Shown here: positions 6,972 to 15,765 of the stretch, one piece after another | Layout of the letters: each line of letters opens with the position of its first letter | How positions within the stretch are numbered: position 1 is the first letter of the stretch | Source: Clostridium sp. | Lineage (GTDB): Bacteria > Bacillota > Clostridia > Lachnospirales > Lachnospiraceae | Assembly: GCA_016302185.1 (NCBI GenBank) | Contig: JAEDOC010000018.1 | Span: 1 to 24,243 of the forward strand | DNA: 24,243 nt | Direction: 5' to 3' | The notes under the pieces: model-generated | The model's database searches: none | What the model was told of the DNA's origin: nothing | Seen by the model: the letters and a program-made list of their open reading frames with translations, nothing else | Translations under genes and position numbers: made by a program

Positions 6972-8891
6972 GTGAAAGACAACAAATTTCAACCCTACAT
7001 CCCGGCAGACAAGGTTATGCCTGAATTCACCGTTGTCTCCGTGATCTTAGGTGCTCTGCTTGCTGTATTGTTCGGCGGAGCCAACGCGTATCTGGGACTT
7101 CGTGTCGGCATGACTGTTTCCGCATCCATTCCTGCGGCAGTGATCTCCATGGGAGTCATCCGGAAAGTATTAAAACGGGATTCCATTCTGGAAAACAATA
7201 TGGTTCAGACCATCGGCTCTGCCGGTGAATCTGTGGCCGCAGGTGCCATTTTCACCCTGCCGGCTCTGTTCATGTGGGCCCAGGAGGGCTTATGTGAGGT
7301 TCCGTCTCTGCTGGAGATCGGCCTGATCGCCCTGTGCGGCGGTGTTCTCGGCGTTCTTCTGATGGTACCTTTACGAAGTGCCCTGATTGTCAAAGAACAC
7401 GGCGTCTTAAGTTACCCGGAAGGACAGGCCTGCGCGGAGGTTCTTATCGCCGGCGAAGAAGGCGGTTCCAAAGCATCCACCGTATTTACCGGTCTTGGAA
7501 TTGCAGCCATCTACAAATTTATTGCAGACGGCTTGAAGCTGTTCCCCAGTGAGGTAGACTATTCGATTCCGGCCTATAAGGGTGCCGGTATCGGTATGGA
7601 TGTGCTTCCTGCCCTGGCCGGTGTCGGCTATATCTGCGGTGTGAAGGTATCTTCCTACTTATTTGCCGGTGGTACCCTGGCATGGTTTGTCATCATGCCT
7701 CTGATCGCGCTCTTCGGCAGTGATGTGGTGATTTACCCTGCAGATATCCCGGTGGCACAGCTGTGGGCCGAGGGAGGCACCTGGGCACTGTGGAGCAAAT
7801 ATGTCAAATATATCGGTGCCGGTGCGGTGGCTGCCGGAGGTATCTTAAGCCTTATTAAATCCCTGCCGCTGATCCTGCGCACCTTCCGTGACGCCATCGG
7901 CGGCTACGGCAAAAACGGAACCGGAACCCTGCGGACCGAGCAGGATCTGTCCATGAAGGTACTGGGCATCGGCGTTCTTCTGATTGCTGTGGCACTCTGG
8001 CTGATCCCGACCATTCCGCTGAACTTCTTCAGTGCTCTGATCGTGATCATCTTCGGTTTCTTCTTTGCCACCGTATCTTCCCGTATGGTAGGACTGATCG
8101 GTTCCTCCAACAACCCGGTTTCCGGTATGGCAATCGCAACTCTGCTGATCTCCACCCTGCTGTTAAAAGCAACCGGTATGAACGGCGCAGAGGGAATGAT
8201 CGCAGCAATTACCATCGGTTCCCTGATCTGTATCATCGCTGCCATCGCAGGTGATACCTCTCAGGATTTAAAAACCGGCTTTTTAGTAGGATCCACCCCG
8301 AAGAAGCAGCAATGCGGCGAACTCTTAGGCTGTGTCATCTCCGCTCTGGCAGTCGGCGGTATCCTGTATCTTCTGAACGCTGCCTGGGGCTACGGCACCA
8401 ACGAGCTTCCGGCGGCACAGGCTTCCCTGATGAAGATGGTAGTCGAAGGTGTTATGGGCGGACAGCTCCCGTGGGCCCTGGTATTTACCGGCGTATTTAT
8501 CGCTCTGGTTGTAGAAGTTCTCGGCGTTCCGGTTATGCCGTTCGCCATCGGCTTATACCTGCCGATTCATTTGTCCACCCCGATTATGGCAGGCGGCCTG
8601 CTGCGCTGGTATCTGGAAAAGCGGAACTACAGCTCTGAAAAGGCGAAAAATGACTGCATTCAGTCCGGCGTACTCTATACCTCCGGCCTGATCGCCGGCG
8701 AAGGCATCATCGGTATTCTTCTGGCAGTCTTTGCTATCATTACTGTCAACGGAAAAACCATCGGCGAGATCATCGATCTCTCTGCCCGCGGCATCAACTT
8801 AGGCAACCTTGGCGGTCTTGTCTTCTTTGCTGTACTGATCTACACGATTTATCTGGCAGCAAGAAAAGGCGAAAAAGCCGCAGAAGCATAA
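6972..8891 (+). CDS. OPT-family oligopeptide transporter
   Basis: This 639-aa, very hydrophobic membrane protein belongs to the oligopeptide transporter superfamily (TC 2.A.67), whose members move small peptides or metal chelates, usually with protons. Family-like segments are GGANAYLGLRVGMTVSASIP (residues 35-54), the region SSNNPVSGMAIATLL, GDTSQDLKTGFLVG, and the long alternating membrane spans (about 14-16) throughout. Length is typical for the bacterial type. The start is GTG 6972, with GAGGAG 11 bases upstream; no earlier in-frame start is supported. It has its own promoter and a strong terminator, so it is essentially monocistronic, with only read-through into the PqqD-like gene 80 bases downstream. 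The substrate cannot be decided from sequence. Confidence 0.9.
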   Translation: MKDNKFQPYIPADKVMPEFTVVSVILGALLAVLFGGANAYLGLRVGMTVSASIPAAVISMGVIRKVLKRDSILENNMVQTIGSAGESVAAGAIFTLPALFMWAQEGLCEVPSLLEIGLIALCGGVLGVLLMVPLRSALIVKEHGVLSYPEGQACAEVLIAGEEGGSKASTVFTGLGIAAIYKFIADGLKLFPSEVDYSIPAYKGAGIGMDVLPALAGVGYICGVKVSSYLFAGGTLAWFVIMPLIALFGSDVVIYPADIPVAQLWAEGGTWALWSKYVKYIGAGAVAAGGILSLIKSLPLILRTFRDAIGGYGKNGTGTLRTEQDLSMKVLGIGVLLIAVALWLIPTIPLNFFSALIVIIFGFFFATVSSRMVGLIGSSNNPVSGMAIATLLISTLLLKATGMNGAEGMIAAITIGSLICIIAAIAGDTSQDLKTGFLVGSTPKKQQCGELLGCVISALAVGGILYLLNAAWGYGTNELPAAQASLMKMVVEGVMGGQLPWALVFTGVFIALVVEVLGVPVMPFAIGLYLPIHLSTPIMAGGLLRWYLEKRNYSSEKAKNDCIQSGVLYTSGLIAGEGIIGILLAVFAIITVNGKTIGEIIDLSARGINLGNLGGLVFFAVLIYTIYLAARKGEKAAEA

Positions 8892-8898
8892 CAATAAA

Positions 8899-8947
8899 AA
8901 GACCGGACCGCATCCCTTCTGACGGGTATGCGGCCCGGTTTCTTTTC
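8899..8947. terminator. Bidirectional terminator between OPT and PqqD-like genes
   Basis: ACCGG-CCGCAT-CCC (8902-8915) pairs with GGG-ATGCGG-CCGGT (8923-8939) with one mismatch and one bulge. On the plus strand TTTCTTTT follows. On the minus strand CTTTTTATTG follows. It can therefore end the OPT mRNA and also any transcript from the helicase gene on the other strand. CCGG at 8935-8938 and 8947-8950 could form a small competing hairpin. Confidence 0.8.
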
Positions 8948-8971
8948 CGGTCATTCATGGGAGATTCTATC

Positions 8972-9334
8972 ATGTCAAAGAAAAAAAATGAAAATTATCT
9001 AGACTATATTCCGGTGATCGATCCGCGCAATACCTGGGAAACAGGCCCCAACGGACGGGTTACCATTCACATGGTACATCGCGGTTTTTTCGCCTGGATT
9101 GCCCAGCGGTTCTTTCACCGCCCGCGGGTGAGCCACATCGATCTGGATGAGTTGGGCAGCTTCCTGTTCTGCCAAATCAACGGAGAACGTACCGTTGGCA
9201 CACTCGCGGAGCTTGTCAGAGAAGCATTCGGACCCAAGGCTGAGCCCTTATATCCGCGCCTGGTCAAATACATGCAGATCTTGAGAAATAACCATTTTAT
9301 CTATTTTTCCGGCAGGGATCGATCACTCAAATAA
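8972..9334 (+). CDS. Orphan PqqD-like protein (RRE-fold)
   Basis: This 120-aa protein resembles the PqqD family, the small winged-helix fold that binds RiPP precursor peptides and delivers them to radical SAM or other modifying enzymes. The family-like part is about residues 50-112: SHIDLDELGSFLFCQINGERTV, with TVGTLAELVREAFG and a final helix before NNHFIYF. Residues 1-50 are an added region with GRVTIHMVHRGFFAWIAQRFF, amphipathic and perhaps membrane-associated. I choose ATG 8972 because GGGAGA lies seven bases upstream; ATG 8957 has none. There is no radical SAM enzyme, precursor peptide or PQQ gene nearby. The gene starts 25 bases after the OPT terminator, without a visible promoter, and its last 12 bases overlap the end of the helicase gene. 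The assignment rests on overall pattern, not on catalytic residues. Confidence 0.68.
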   Translation: MSKKKNENYLDYIPVIDPRNTWETGPNGRVTIHMVHRGFFAWIAQRFFHRPRVSHIDLDELGSFLFCQINGERTVGTLAELVREAFGPKAEPLYPRLVKYMQILRNNHFIYFSGRDRSLK

Positions 9335-12300
9335 TTTCAACAGCTCTTCCCGGCCGAGCTCTCCGAGGGAAACCATGCCCTCTCTTATAATCTGATCTGC
9401 CAGCTGTTGTTTTGACTCCTGCAGCCGCAGAATACTTTCCTCAATCGTATGCTTCATAATCAGCTTATACACCGTCACCTGACGTTTCTGGCCGATGCGG
9501 TGTGCCCGATCGGTGGCCTGATTCTGTGCCGCCACATTCCACCAGGGATCATAATGAATCACAATATCCGCCGCTGTTAAGTTTAGGCCGGTTCCACCGG
9601 CTTTCAGAGAAATCAGGAATACCGGTATCTCATCCTTGGAGAAGGCGCTTACCATCCGGTTTCTCTCCTCCTTCGGCGTCGCTCCTGTCAGCAGATGAAA
9701 ACGGATCCCCTCTTTTTCCAGCCTCTTTGCCAGGATTTCCAGCATGGACGCAAACTGAGAAAACAGAAGAAGCTTGTGTCCCGCTTCCACAGCAGAGGAA
9801 ATCAGGGAAATACAGGTCTCCATCTTGGCCGAACCGCCGGCATAATTTTCAAAGCACAGGGACGGATCACAGCAGATCTGCCGGAGTCTGGTCAGCTGCG
9901 ACAGAATCTCCAGCTTCTCTCGTCCGGAAGCCTCTGCAGTCTCGTCCTGCGCTTTCAGCTGCAACTGAAGCTTCAGCGCCGCTGCCTGATAAAGCGTCTT
10001 CTGGCGTCCATCCGCCGCAGTATACACCACCTTTTCCAGTTTCTCCGGCAGCTCCTTCAATACATCTGATTTCAGTCTCCGAAGAACAAAAGGACAAATC
10101 ATCCGGTGCAGCCGTTCCAGCGCTCCGGCATCCTCTCCTCTGGCAATTGGCAGTTCAAAGGAAGACTTAAACTTCCGATAGCTGAACAAAAATCCCGGCA
10201 TCAGAAAATCAAAGATACTCCAGAGTTCACTGAGCCGGTTCTCCACCGGAGTACCGGTCAGAGCAAAACGGGACACCGCACGGATGGATTTCACCGCTCG
10301 TGCATTCTGCGTGGATGCGTTCTTGATATACTGCGCCTCATCAATGATCTGAAACCGGAATTCCATATCCTGATAACAGGCAAAATCCCGGCGCAAAAGA
10401 TCATAAGATGTAACAATCACATCATATCCGGAAGCATCTGCCAGCGCCGTCCTCCTCTCTTCCATAGTTCCTGTTGCCAGAAGAACCTTTAAGGCCGGTG
10501 CGAACGTGGCACACTCATGGCCCCAGTTATAGATCAGAGAAGCAGGACAAACCACCAGAGACGGCAGGCGTTCTTTCTTTTCCTCATACTCAGAAGACAA
10601 TAAAGCAAGAATCTGGATGGTTTTTCCCAATCCCATATCATCCGCCAGAATCCCCCCAAATCCATAATGATCCAGCGTTTTTAACCAGGCATAGCCCTTT
10701 TTCTGATAATCCCGGAGGGTTTCCTCCAGATGCTTCGGCAGCTTCGCCTCCATATCCTCTGTTTCCTTCAGTTCCCGAACCATAGACTTGAAATCCCGGT
10801 CTCTGGAAAAAGAGATACCTGCGTCCTCCCGAAACAGGCTGTCCAGATAGACCGCACGGTACGCCGGCAGGTGCAGCTTCCCGGAAGCCAGCTCCGCTTT
10901 TCCCAGTCCCAGATCATCTGAAAGTCTCGACAGCGCCAGCAGGCCTTCATCCGACAGTTCCAGAAATTCTCCGTTCTTCATACGGTAATATTTTTTCTTC
11001 TGCCGGTATTCCGAAAGAATTTTAAACAGCTCACTTCCGCTCATACCTCCGGTATCCAGTGTCAGATCCAGCCATCCGCTCCGCACGGAAACTCCCAGTG
11101 ACATCTTCGGCGGAGGAAGCACACGGAGACTTCGGAAGGATTCCGACAGCCATACCTCTCCCAACTCCCGGAAACGGTCCATTCCTTCCCGCAGGAGTCG
11201 ATACATCGCATCCTCATCCTGACGGATAATCAGATTTTTTGTTCCATCCTCACGAAACTGAAAATACCGGGTAATCAGACGGCTGACACGGAATTCTCCC
11301 GGCACATCCCGGCAGATCTCCTTGGGAATTGCCTCGTCCTCCAGCGGATGAAAGGAATACTCCCCATAAGACAGGGTCGGCTTCATGGTAATTTCTCCCG
11401 GGCCGTTGCTGTCAAACTCAAAGCGGGCTTTTAACGGTGCAGGGCGGTAGTTCTCCCAGTCAATCTCCCCGTCATCCAGAAGACTCATCGCTTCCAGACG
11501 GCTGAGCACACGGGCATAAAACAGGGGGATATCCCTCTTGTTCACCAGAAGCTCCCCTTCTCCCGCACCGGAAGAAACATCAGGACAGGTATTCAGACTC
11601 TGATCCAGAAAAATCTCCAGCGCCTCCGTATACTCTTCATCGCAACAGTACAGCTTCTCCCGATCCGCTACATAGAGAAGATGCTCTCCAGAAAAAGCCA
11701 TCAGCTCTGCGGGCACCGCAACCAGAATGCCCTCGGTTCCTTTTTTTCGCACTTTGACCGCAAAGGAAGGATTCTCACGCACCACTGCGAGCTGCCGTTC
11801 CGTCCCTTTGTAATCCTCTACCGCCATCGTCTTTCCTACCATCATGGCAATCAGTCGATCTCTGGCAGCACGGTTCAGGGTCAGACTTCTGAGCACCGGT
11901 TCCAAACCAGCCGGATGACCTTTCACCTCACGGTAATGCTCCACATAAGAACCGGCTTCCTCCAACACCAGGGAAAGCAGCGGCCGGCTGTCCTCATCAA
12001 AGGCGGACAGGTTATGCTCAAACGCCATTCCCTTTCCATATTCCAACCGTTTTCCATTCCGCACCGCATCAGAAAATTCTGCCAGATTTTTCACCAGATA
12101 CTGCCGTTTTCCGACCACCCGGCATTCCAGAGACACAGATTGTCGGGTCAGGCACAGGTGCGGCATCAGACGAACCGTCTCCCGTTCTTCCTCCCCGATG
12201 ATCCGGGCCACTTCACGGTTGGTATATTCCCGTATCATGGTACGGACAGATGCAGAAGTCGATACCGGCACCCTCCGCTCCTCCTCGGCCCGACGCAGAT

Positions 12301-12499
12301 ATTCTGAGTATACTGCTTTCGCGTGAACACAGGGCCCTCTGTAGGAATTTCCTTCTGCACAAGAACAAGAGTAGTCATAAATCTGACTACCCTTGATAAA
12401 AACCCGTGTTCTGTATTCCTCTGTTCCTTCCTCCACTACCGCCCGGACCCGGACTTCTCCCTTCCAGAAGGTGTCGAGAGACCAATCTCTGATTCTCAT
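9323..12499 (-). CDS. SWIM-domain SNF2-family helicase/ATPase
   Basis: This is a 1058-aa bacterial SNF2 protein. A SWIM zinc-binding motif comes first (Cys45-x-Cys47 ... Cys57-x-His59). A long SNF2-associated middle region spans about 100-580. The two-lobed ATPase carries motif I DMGLGKT (621-627), motif II DEAQ (720-723), motif III LTGTPVEN (747-754), motif V SLKAGGTGLNL (964-974) and motif VI QATDRAHRIGQ (994-1004). All ATPase motifs are intact. Such proteins translocate on double-stranded DNA and remodel protein-DNA complexes; the role of the Firmicute versions is poorly known. ATG 12499 has GGGGAG ten bases upstream and lies 21 bases after argS, so it is probably the last gene of that operon. 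No terminator precedes the convergent PqqD-like gene, which it overlaps by 12 bases. Confidence 0.92.
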   Translation of the reverse strand: MRIRDWSLDTFWKGEVRVRAVVEEGTEEYRTRVFIKGSQIYDYSCSCAEGNSYRGPCVHAKAVYSEYLRRAEEERRVPVSTSASVRTMIREYTNREVARIIGEEERETVRLMPHLCLTRQSVSLECRVVGKRQYLVKNLAEFSDAVRNGKRLEYGKGMAFEHNLSAFDEDSRPLLSLVLEEAGSYVEHYREVKGHPAGLEPVLRSLTLNRAARDRLIAMMVGKTMAVEDYKGTERQLAVVRENPSFAVKVRKKGTEGILVAVPAELMAFSGEHLLYVADREKLYCCDEEYTEALEIFLDQSLNTCPDVSSGAGEGELLVNKRDIPLFYARVLSRLEAMSLLDDGEIDWENYRPAPLKARFEFDSNGPGEITMKPTLSYGEYSFHPLEDEAIPKEICRDVPGEFRVSRLITRYFQFREDGTKNLIIRQDEDAMYRLLREGMDRFRELGEVWLSESFRSLRVLPPPKMSLGVSVRSGWLDLTLDTGGMSGSELFKILSEYRQKKKYYRMKNGEFLELSDEGLLALSRLSDDLGLGKAELASGKLHLPAYRAVYLDSLFREDAGISFSRDRDFKSMVRELKETEDMEAKLPKHLEETLRDYQKKGYAWLKTLDHYGFGGILADDMGLGKTIQILALLSSEYEEKKERLPSLVVCPASLIYNWGHECATFAPALKVLLATGTMEERRTALADASGYDVIVTSYDLLRRDFACYQDMEFRFQIIDEAQYIKNASTQNARAVKSIRAVSRFALTGTPVENRLSELWSIFDFLMPGFLFSYRKFKSSFELPIARGEDAGALERLHRMICPFVLRRLKSDVLKELPEKLEKVVYTAADGRQKTLYQAAALKLQLQLKAQDETAEASGREKLEILSQLTRLRQICCDPSLCFENYAGGSAKMETCISLISSAVEAGHKLLLFSQFASMLEILAKRLEKEGIRFHLLTGATPKEERNRMVSAFSKDEIPVFLISLKAGGTGLNLTAADIVIHYDPWWNVAAQNQATDRAHRIGQKRQVTVYKLIMKHTIEESILRLQESKQQLADQIIREGMVSLGELGREELLKLFE

Positions 12500-12520
12500 A
12501 TGGAATCATCTCCCCTGGTG

Positions 12521-14290
12521 TTACATGTGCTCCGGAGACTCCATACCCAGAAGATCCATGCAGGTATCCAGGACCCGTCTGGTCAGAGAAATCAGGCTGA
12601 TAAAGGCCGCCTGCTTCTCCTCGTCCTCTTCGGAGATAATCTTATTCTCCTGATAGAAATTGTTGAAGGCATCCGCCAGATCCGCCATATACTGACAGAT
12701 CTTGTGCGGTGCGGTCTCCTGGAAGGCAGCCTCAATCACCTCACTGAAACGGCAGATCTCCAGCTGCAGCTCCTTCTCAGTCACAGACTCTGCCGGACGG
12801 ATGGGAACCCGTCTGGCATCCGCGCCGCGCAATGCTTCGTATTTCTCCTGAATCGATTTGATCCGGACAATCATGTACTGAATGTGCGGACCGGTATTGC
12901 CCTCGAAGGAAATAAAGCGATCCACATCAAACACATAATCCTTGGTGGCCTGATTGGACAGGTCTCCGTATTTTAACGCTGCCAGACCGATAATCTCGGA
13001 GGTACGCTGCATTTCCTCCACCGGTACCTTCTGCTTCTCCAGAATCTTCTGATATACCGCCTCATCAATCTCGCGGATCAGATACTCCAGACGCATCACA
13101 CCGCCATCTCTTGTCTTGAACGGGCCGCCCTCTTTACTGTTCATGGTACCAAAGCCCAGGAAGATCAGCTTCGTATCCTCCTTCACAATGCCTGCCTTCT
13201 TCGCCACACGGAATACCTGCAGGAAATGCAGATCCTGACGCTTATCTACCACATAAATATAGCGATCCGGGTGATACAGCTTTTCTCTCTCAATAATTGT
13301 TGCCAGATCTGAGGTTGCATAGAGCGCCGCGCCGTCCTTCTTGCGGACGATACAGGGCGGATATTCCTTGGAGTCTCCCTCCTCAGCCACATCCACCACC
13401 AGAGCACCGTCACTCTCATAGGCCAGCCCTTTCTTTACCAGATCCTCGATGAGGCCCGGGATATAGGGCTGTGCATCACTCTCGCCCTTCCATAAGTCAA
13501 AGTGTACATTCAGATTGGCATAATTCTTCTTTAAATCAGCCAGGGATACCTTCATAATATGCTTCCAGATTGCGGTAAAGGGCGCATAACCGTTCTGCAG
13601 CAGAAAGGTCGCCTGCTGTGCCCGCTCCCGGAACGCCTCGTCCACCTTGGACTTGGCACTGGCTGCCGGATAGATCTCCTCCAGCTCAGAGATGGTAAAC
13701 GGCGCATCTGCCGGATATTCACCTTTGAAATTCTCATCAAAATAGGGAAGATCCGGACGGCGATCTCTCAGCTCCTCGATAATTAAGCCCATCTGGAGAC
13801 CCCAGTCTCCTAAATGAACGTCGCCGATCACCTCGTGACCCATATAACGGCAGATCCGTTTAATACTCTCACCAATAACAGCTGCACGCAGATGTCCCAC
13901 ATGAAGCGGCTTGGCCACATTGGCTCCGCCGTAATCCACAATAATGGTTTCCTTCTTTGCCGGCTCATTCAGTCCCAGCTTCTCCTGTCCGGATAACTTT
14001 TCCACGTATTCTGCCAGAGCCGCCGGATCCAACCGAATGTTGATAAAGCCCGGCATCACTGCGGTAATTTCGGAAAACAGCGGACTTCCGGCAGCCTTCT
14101 CCACAACCTCATTTGCAATGTCAATGGGCTTCTTCTTATAGGCCTTTGCCGCTGCCATCGCACCATTGCACTGATATTCACAAAGATCCGGACGGTTGGA
14201 TAAGGTCACACGGATATATTTCTCGTCATAACCACAGCCGGTAAAAGCCGGCCTCAACTCGTCAATAATCAAATCCACAATCTTCTTCAT
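12521..14290 (-). CDS. argS: Arginyl-tRNA synthetase
   Basis: This class I synthetase charges tRNA(Arg) with arginine in the cytosol (EC 6.1.1.19). The 589-aa protein has the N-terminal ArgRS domain (residues 1-110), the class I signature HVGH (130-133) after GGANVAKPL, and the continuation LRAAVIGES. DVHLGDWGLQMG is also typical, as is GNTGPHIQYMIVRI at the entry to the C-terminal anticodon-binding (DALR) domain. Length is normal. ATG 14290 has AAGGAGA about ten bases upstream. It lies 29 bases after the amidase gene, whose stop overlaps a small perfect hairpin (14314-14329) without a T-tract. No T-box leader is visible. Confidence 0.96.
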   Translation of the reverse strand: MKKIVDLIIDELRPAFTGCGYDEKYIRVTLSNRPDLCEYQCNGAMAAAKAYKKKPIDIANEVVEKAAGSPLFSEITAVMPGFINIRLDPAALAEYVEKLSGQEKLGLNEPAKKETIIVDYGGANVAKPLHVGHLRAAVIGESIKRICRYMGHEVIGDVHLGDWGLQMGLIIEELRDRRPDLPYFDENFKGEYPADAPFTISELEEIYPAASAKSKVDEAFRERAQQATFLLQNGYAPFTAIWKHIMKVSLADLKKNYANLNVHFDLWKGESDAQPYIPGLIEDLVKKGLAYESDGALVVDVAEEGDSKEYPPCIVRKKDGAALYATSDLATIIEREKLYHPDRYIYVVDKRQDLHFLQVFRVAKKAGIVKEDTKLIFLGFGTMNSKEGGPFKTRDGGVMRLEYLIREIDEAVYQKILEKQKVPVEEMQRTSEIIGLAALKYGDLSNQATKDYVFDVDRFISFEGNTGPHIQYMIVRIKSIQEKYEALRGADARRVPIRPAESVTEKELQLEICRFSEVIEAAFQETAPHKICQYMADLADAFNNFYQENKIISEEDEEKQAAFISLISLTRRVLDTCMDLLGMESPEHM

Positions 14291-14319
14291 GGGTTTTTCG
14301 TCTCCTTTATCTGACGATG

Positions 14320-15012
14320 CTAACGCATCGCCTTTTTCACATCTTTTCGAAACTGCTTCCAGGCACCTTCATCCTCCACAAATGCTTTCGGGCACTCCTT
14401 CCCGGTCACATCGTAATGGCGGATCACATTCTTCACTTCCAGCTTTAACTCCGTACAGAGCCAGGCTGTCAGTTTTATCAGCGATTCATACGTCTCTTCC
14501 GTAAAGACTCCATCCGCCTCCGGATGACAGCACTCGATGGATATGGTATCGGAATTCCGGTTGTTGGAAGCAAATGCTTTCTCATCCACAGGAATGCACT
14601 GGATAATCTCTCCATCCAATCCGATCACAAAATGGCTGCTGACAGAAGTGGTATTACTTCCGCTCTGGCGTTTCAGCCCGTCAAAATAATCCCGGTTCTG
14701 CTGTGCCGTGGTTCCAGGGTTTCCCACATAATGAATCACAATTCCGTTAACCGAAGAGAGCTTTGTCCCGGGCCTGGAATAGGGATTCACTGCAATAAAC
14801 TGCTGATCAATCCAGCCGGGCGCCTTAATGGCACTTAAATCCACCGGCTCCCGTATCATAAGTCCTCTGGCAAACCACCCGCCGCCAAAACCGGACAGAA
14901 ATGCCAGTACACACAGCACACAACAGAGAATCAGTCGCCTTTGCATTCGTTGCCGGCGGCGCATCCTGCGGTACTCCGACACCCGATGGCTTTCCCTTGT
15001 CTCACTCTCCAA
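14320..15012 (-). CDS. Membrane-anchored Amidase_2 (PGRP-type) peptidoglycan amidase
   Basis: This is a predicted N-acetylmuramoyl-L-alanine amidase of the T7 lysozyme/PGRP fold, cutting between MurNAc and the peptide stem outside the cell. Counting from the chosen start, an Arg-rich cytosolic stretch is followed by one membrane helix (about residues 27-49). The zinc site has His94 (GIVIHYVG), His199 (VIRHYDV) and Cys207, with the catalytic Lys two residues before the Cys, as in T7 lysozyme. All ligands are present. Two adjacent TTG codons (15015 and 15012) could start it; I prefer 15012 because AGGAG is then seven bases away rather than four. It stands between the efp terminator and argS. 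No signal-peptidase site is evident, so it probably stays anchored. Wall turnover or germination is possible, but the exact role is open. Confidence 0.85.
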   Translation of the reverse strand: MESETRESHRVSEYRRMRRRQRMQRRLILCCVLCVLAFLSGFGGGWFARGLMIREPVDLSAIKAPGWIDQQFIAVNPYSRPGTKLSSVNGIVIHYVGNPGTTAQQNRDYFDGLKRQSGSNTTSVSSHFVIGLDGEIIQCIPVDEKAFASNNRNSDTISIECCHPEADGVFTEETYESLIKLTAWLCTELKLEVKNVIRHYDVTGKECPKAFVEDEGAWKQFRKDVKKAMR

Positions 15013-15034
15013 CAATTTTCTCCTTTGTTTTTCT

Positions 15035-15098
15035 CAGCAATAATAAAAGAAACTGCTGTAAAATCTCGCTCGTCTCCTCCGGATCTTTTACAGCAGTT
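15035..15098 (-). terminator. Terminator of efp
   Basis: A perfect 13-bp inverted repeat (AACTGCTGTAAAA 15051-15063 with its complement 15086-15098) has a 22-nt loop containing GGAGGAG. On the minus strand a T-rich run follows (TTCTTTTATTATT, about 15050-15038). It starts 25 bases after the efp stop and ends close to the amidase ribosome site. It may also act as an attenuator for the operon behind it. Confidence 0.75.
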
Positions 15099-15122
15099 CA
15101 TCTGTCTTGCTAATACATTACA

Positions 15123-15680
15123 TTATACTCTGGAAAGATACTCGCCTGTACGTGTATCGATCTTGATCTTATCACCCTGATCAACGAATAACGGTACATA
15201 AACCGTAGCGCCGGTCTCTACAACTGCCGGTTTTGTTGCACCGGTAGCGGTATCACCCTTGAAGCCAGGCTCGGTATCGGTAACCTCAAGCTCTACGAAT
15301 AACGGCGGCTCTACAGAGAATACCTTGCCGTTGTAGGAACAGATCTTGCACATCTCGTTCTCTTTCACAAACTTTAATGCATCGCCGATGGTCTCTGCGT
15401 TTAATGCAACCTGCTCGAATGTGTTCACATCCATAAAGTTGTATAAATCGCCATCAGAGTATAAATACTGCATATCTACTCTGTCGATTCTTGCAGACGG
15501 GAACTTCTCTGTCGGACGGAATGTCTTCTCTACCACGCCGCCGCTCATTACGTTCTTAATCTTTGTTCTTACAAACGCAGCGCCCTTTCCGGGTTTTACG
15601 TGCTGAAATTCCATAATCTGGTATACGTTACCATCAATTTCCAGTGTGATGCCGTTTCTAAAATCGCCCGCTGATATCAT
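15123..15680 (-). CDS. efp: Translation elongation factor P
   Basis: EF-P binds between the P and E sites and relieves ribosomes stalled on polyproline stretches. The 185-aa protein has the three beta-barrel domains and the normal length. The tip loop reads KPGKGAA, with Lys32 as the residue that is modified in many bacteria. The C-terminal part (GDKIKIDTRTGEYLSRV) is the family signature. The modifying enzyme is not in the window. ATG 15680 has AAGGAGG ten bases upstream. The gene has its own promoter and terminator, so it can be expressed independently of the shikimate genes upstream. Confidence 0.96.
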   Translation of the reverse strand: MISAGDFRNGITLEIDGNVYQIMEFQHVKPGKGAAFVRTKIKNVMSGGVVEKTFRPTEKFPSARIDRVDMQYLYSDGDLYNFMDVNTFEQVALNAETIGDALKFVKENEMCKICSYNGKVFSVEPPLFVELEVTDTEPGFKGDTATGATKPAVVETGATVYVPLFVDQGDKIKIDTRTGEYLSRV

Positions 15681-15721
15681 AAATGATATTCCTCCTTGAA
15701 AATTCTCTCTTAATCTTTTTT

Positions 15722-15750
15722 ATTTTATACTATTATACCCTGTTTTTCAA
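15722..15750 (-). promoter_or_regulatory. Probable promoter of efp
   Basis: On the minus strand TTGAAA (15745-15750) is followed after 17 bases by TAAAAT (15722-15727). A TATAAT at 15732-15737 overlaps the spacer but lacks a -35 at the right distance. It sits in the 85-base gap between the aroE/aroK stop and efp. Confidence 0.5.
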
Positions 15751-15765
15751 CTACTTTTTATCAAC

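Noticed and set aside
6770..6985. 71-codon minus-strand frame between marR and the OPT gene
   Set aside because: It covers the marR and OPT promoters, has no ribosome site and no recognisable protein pattern.
14314..14329. Perfect 6-bp hairpin at the end of the amidase gene
   Set aside because: It has no T-run on either strand. It is within an operon gap and is not convincing as a terminator.
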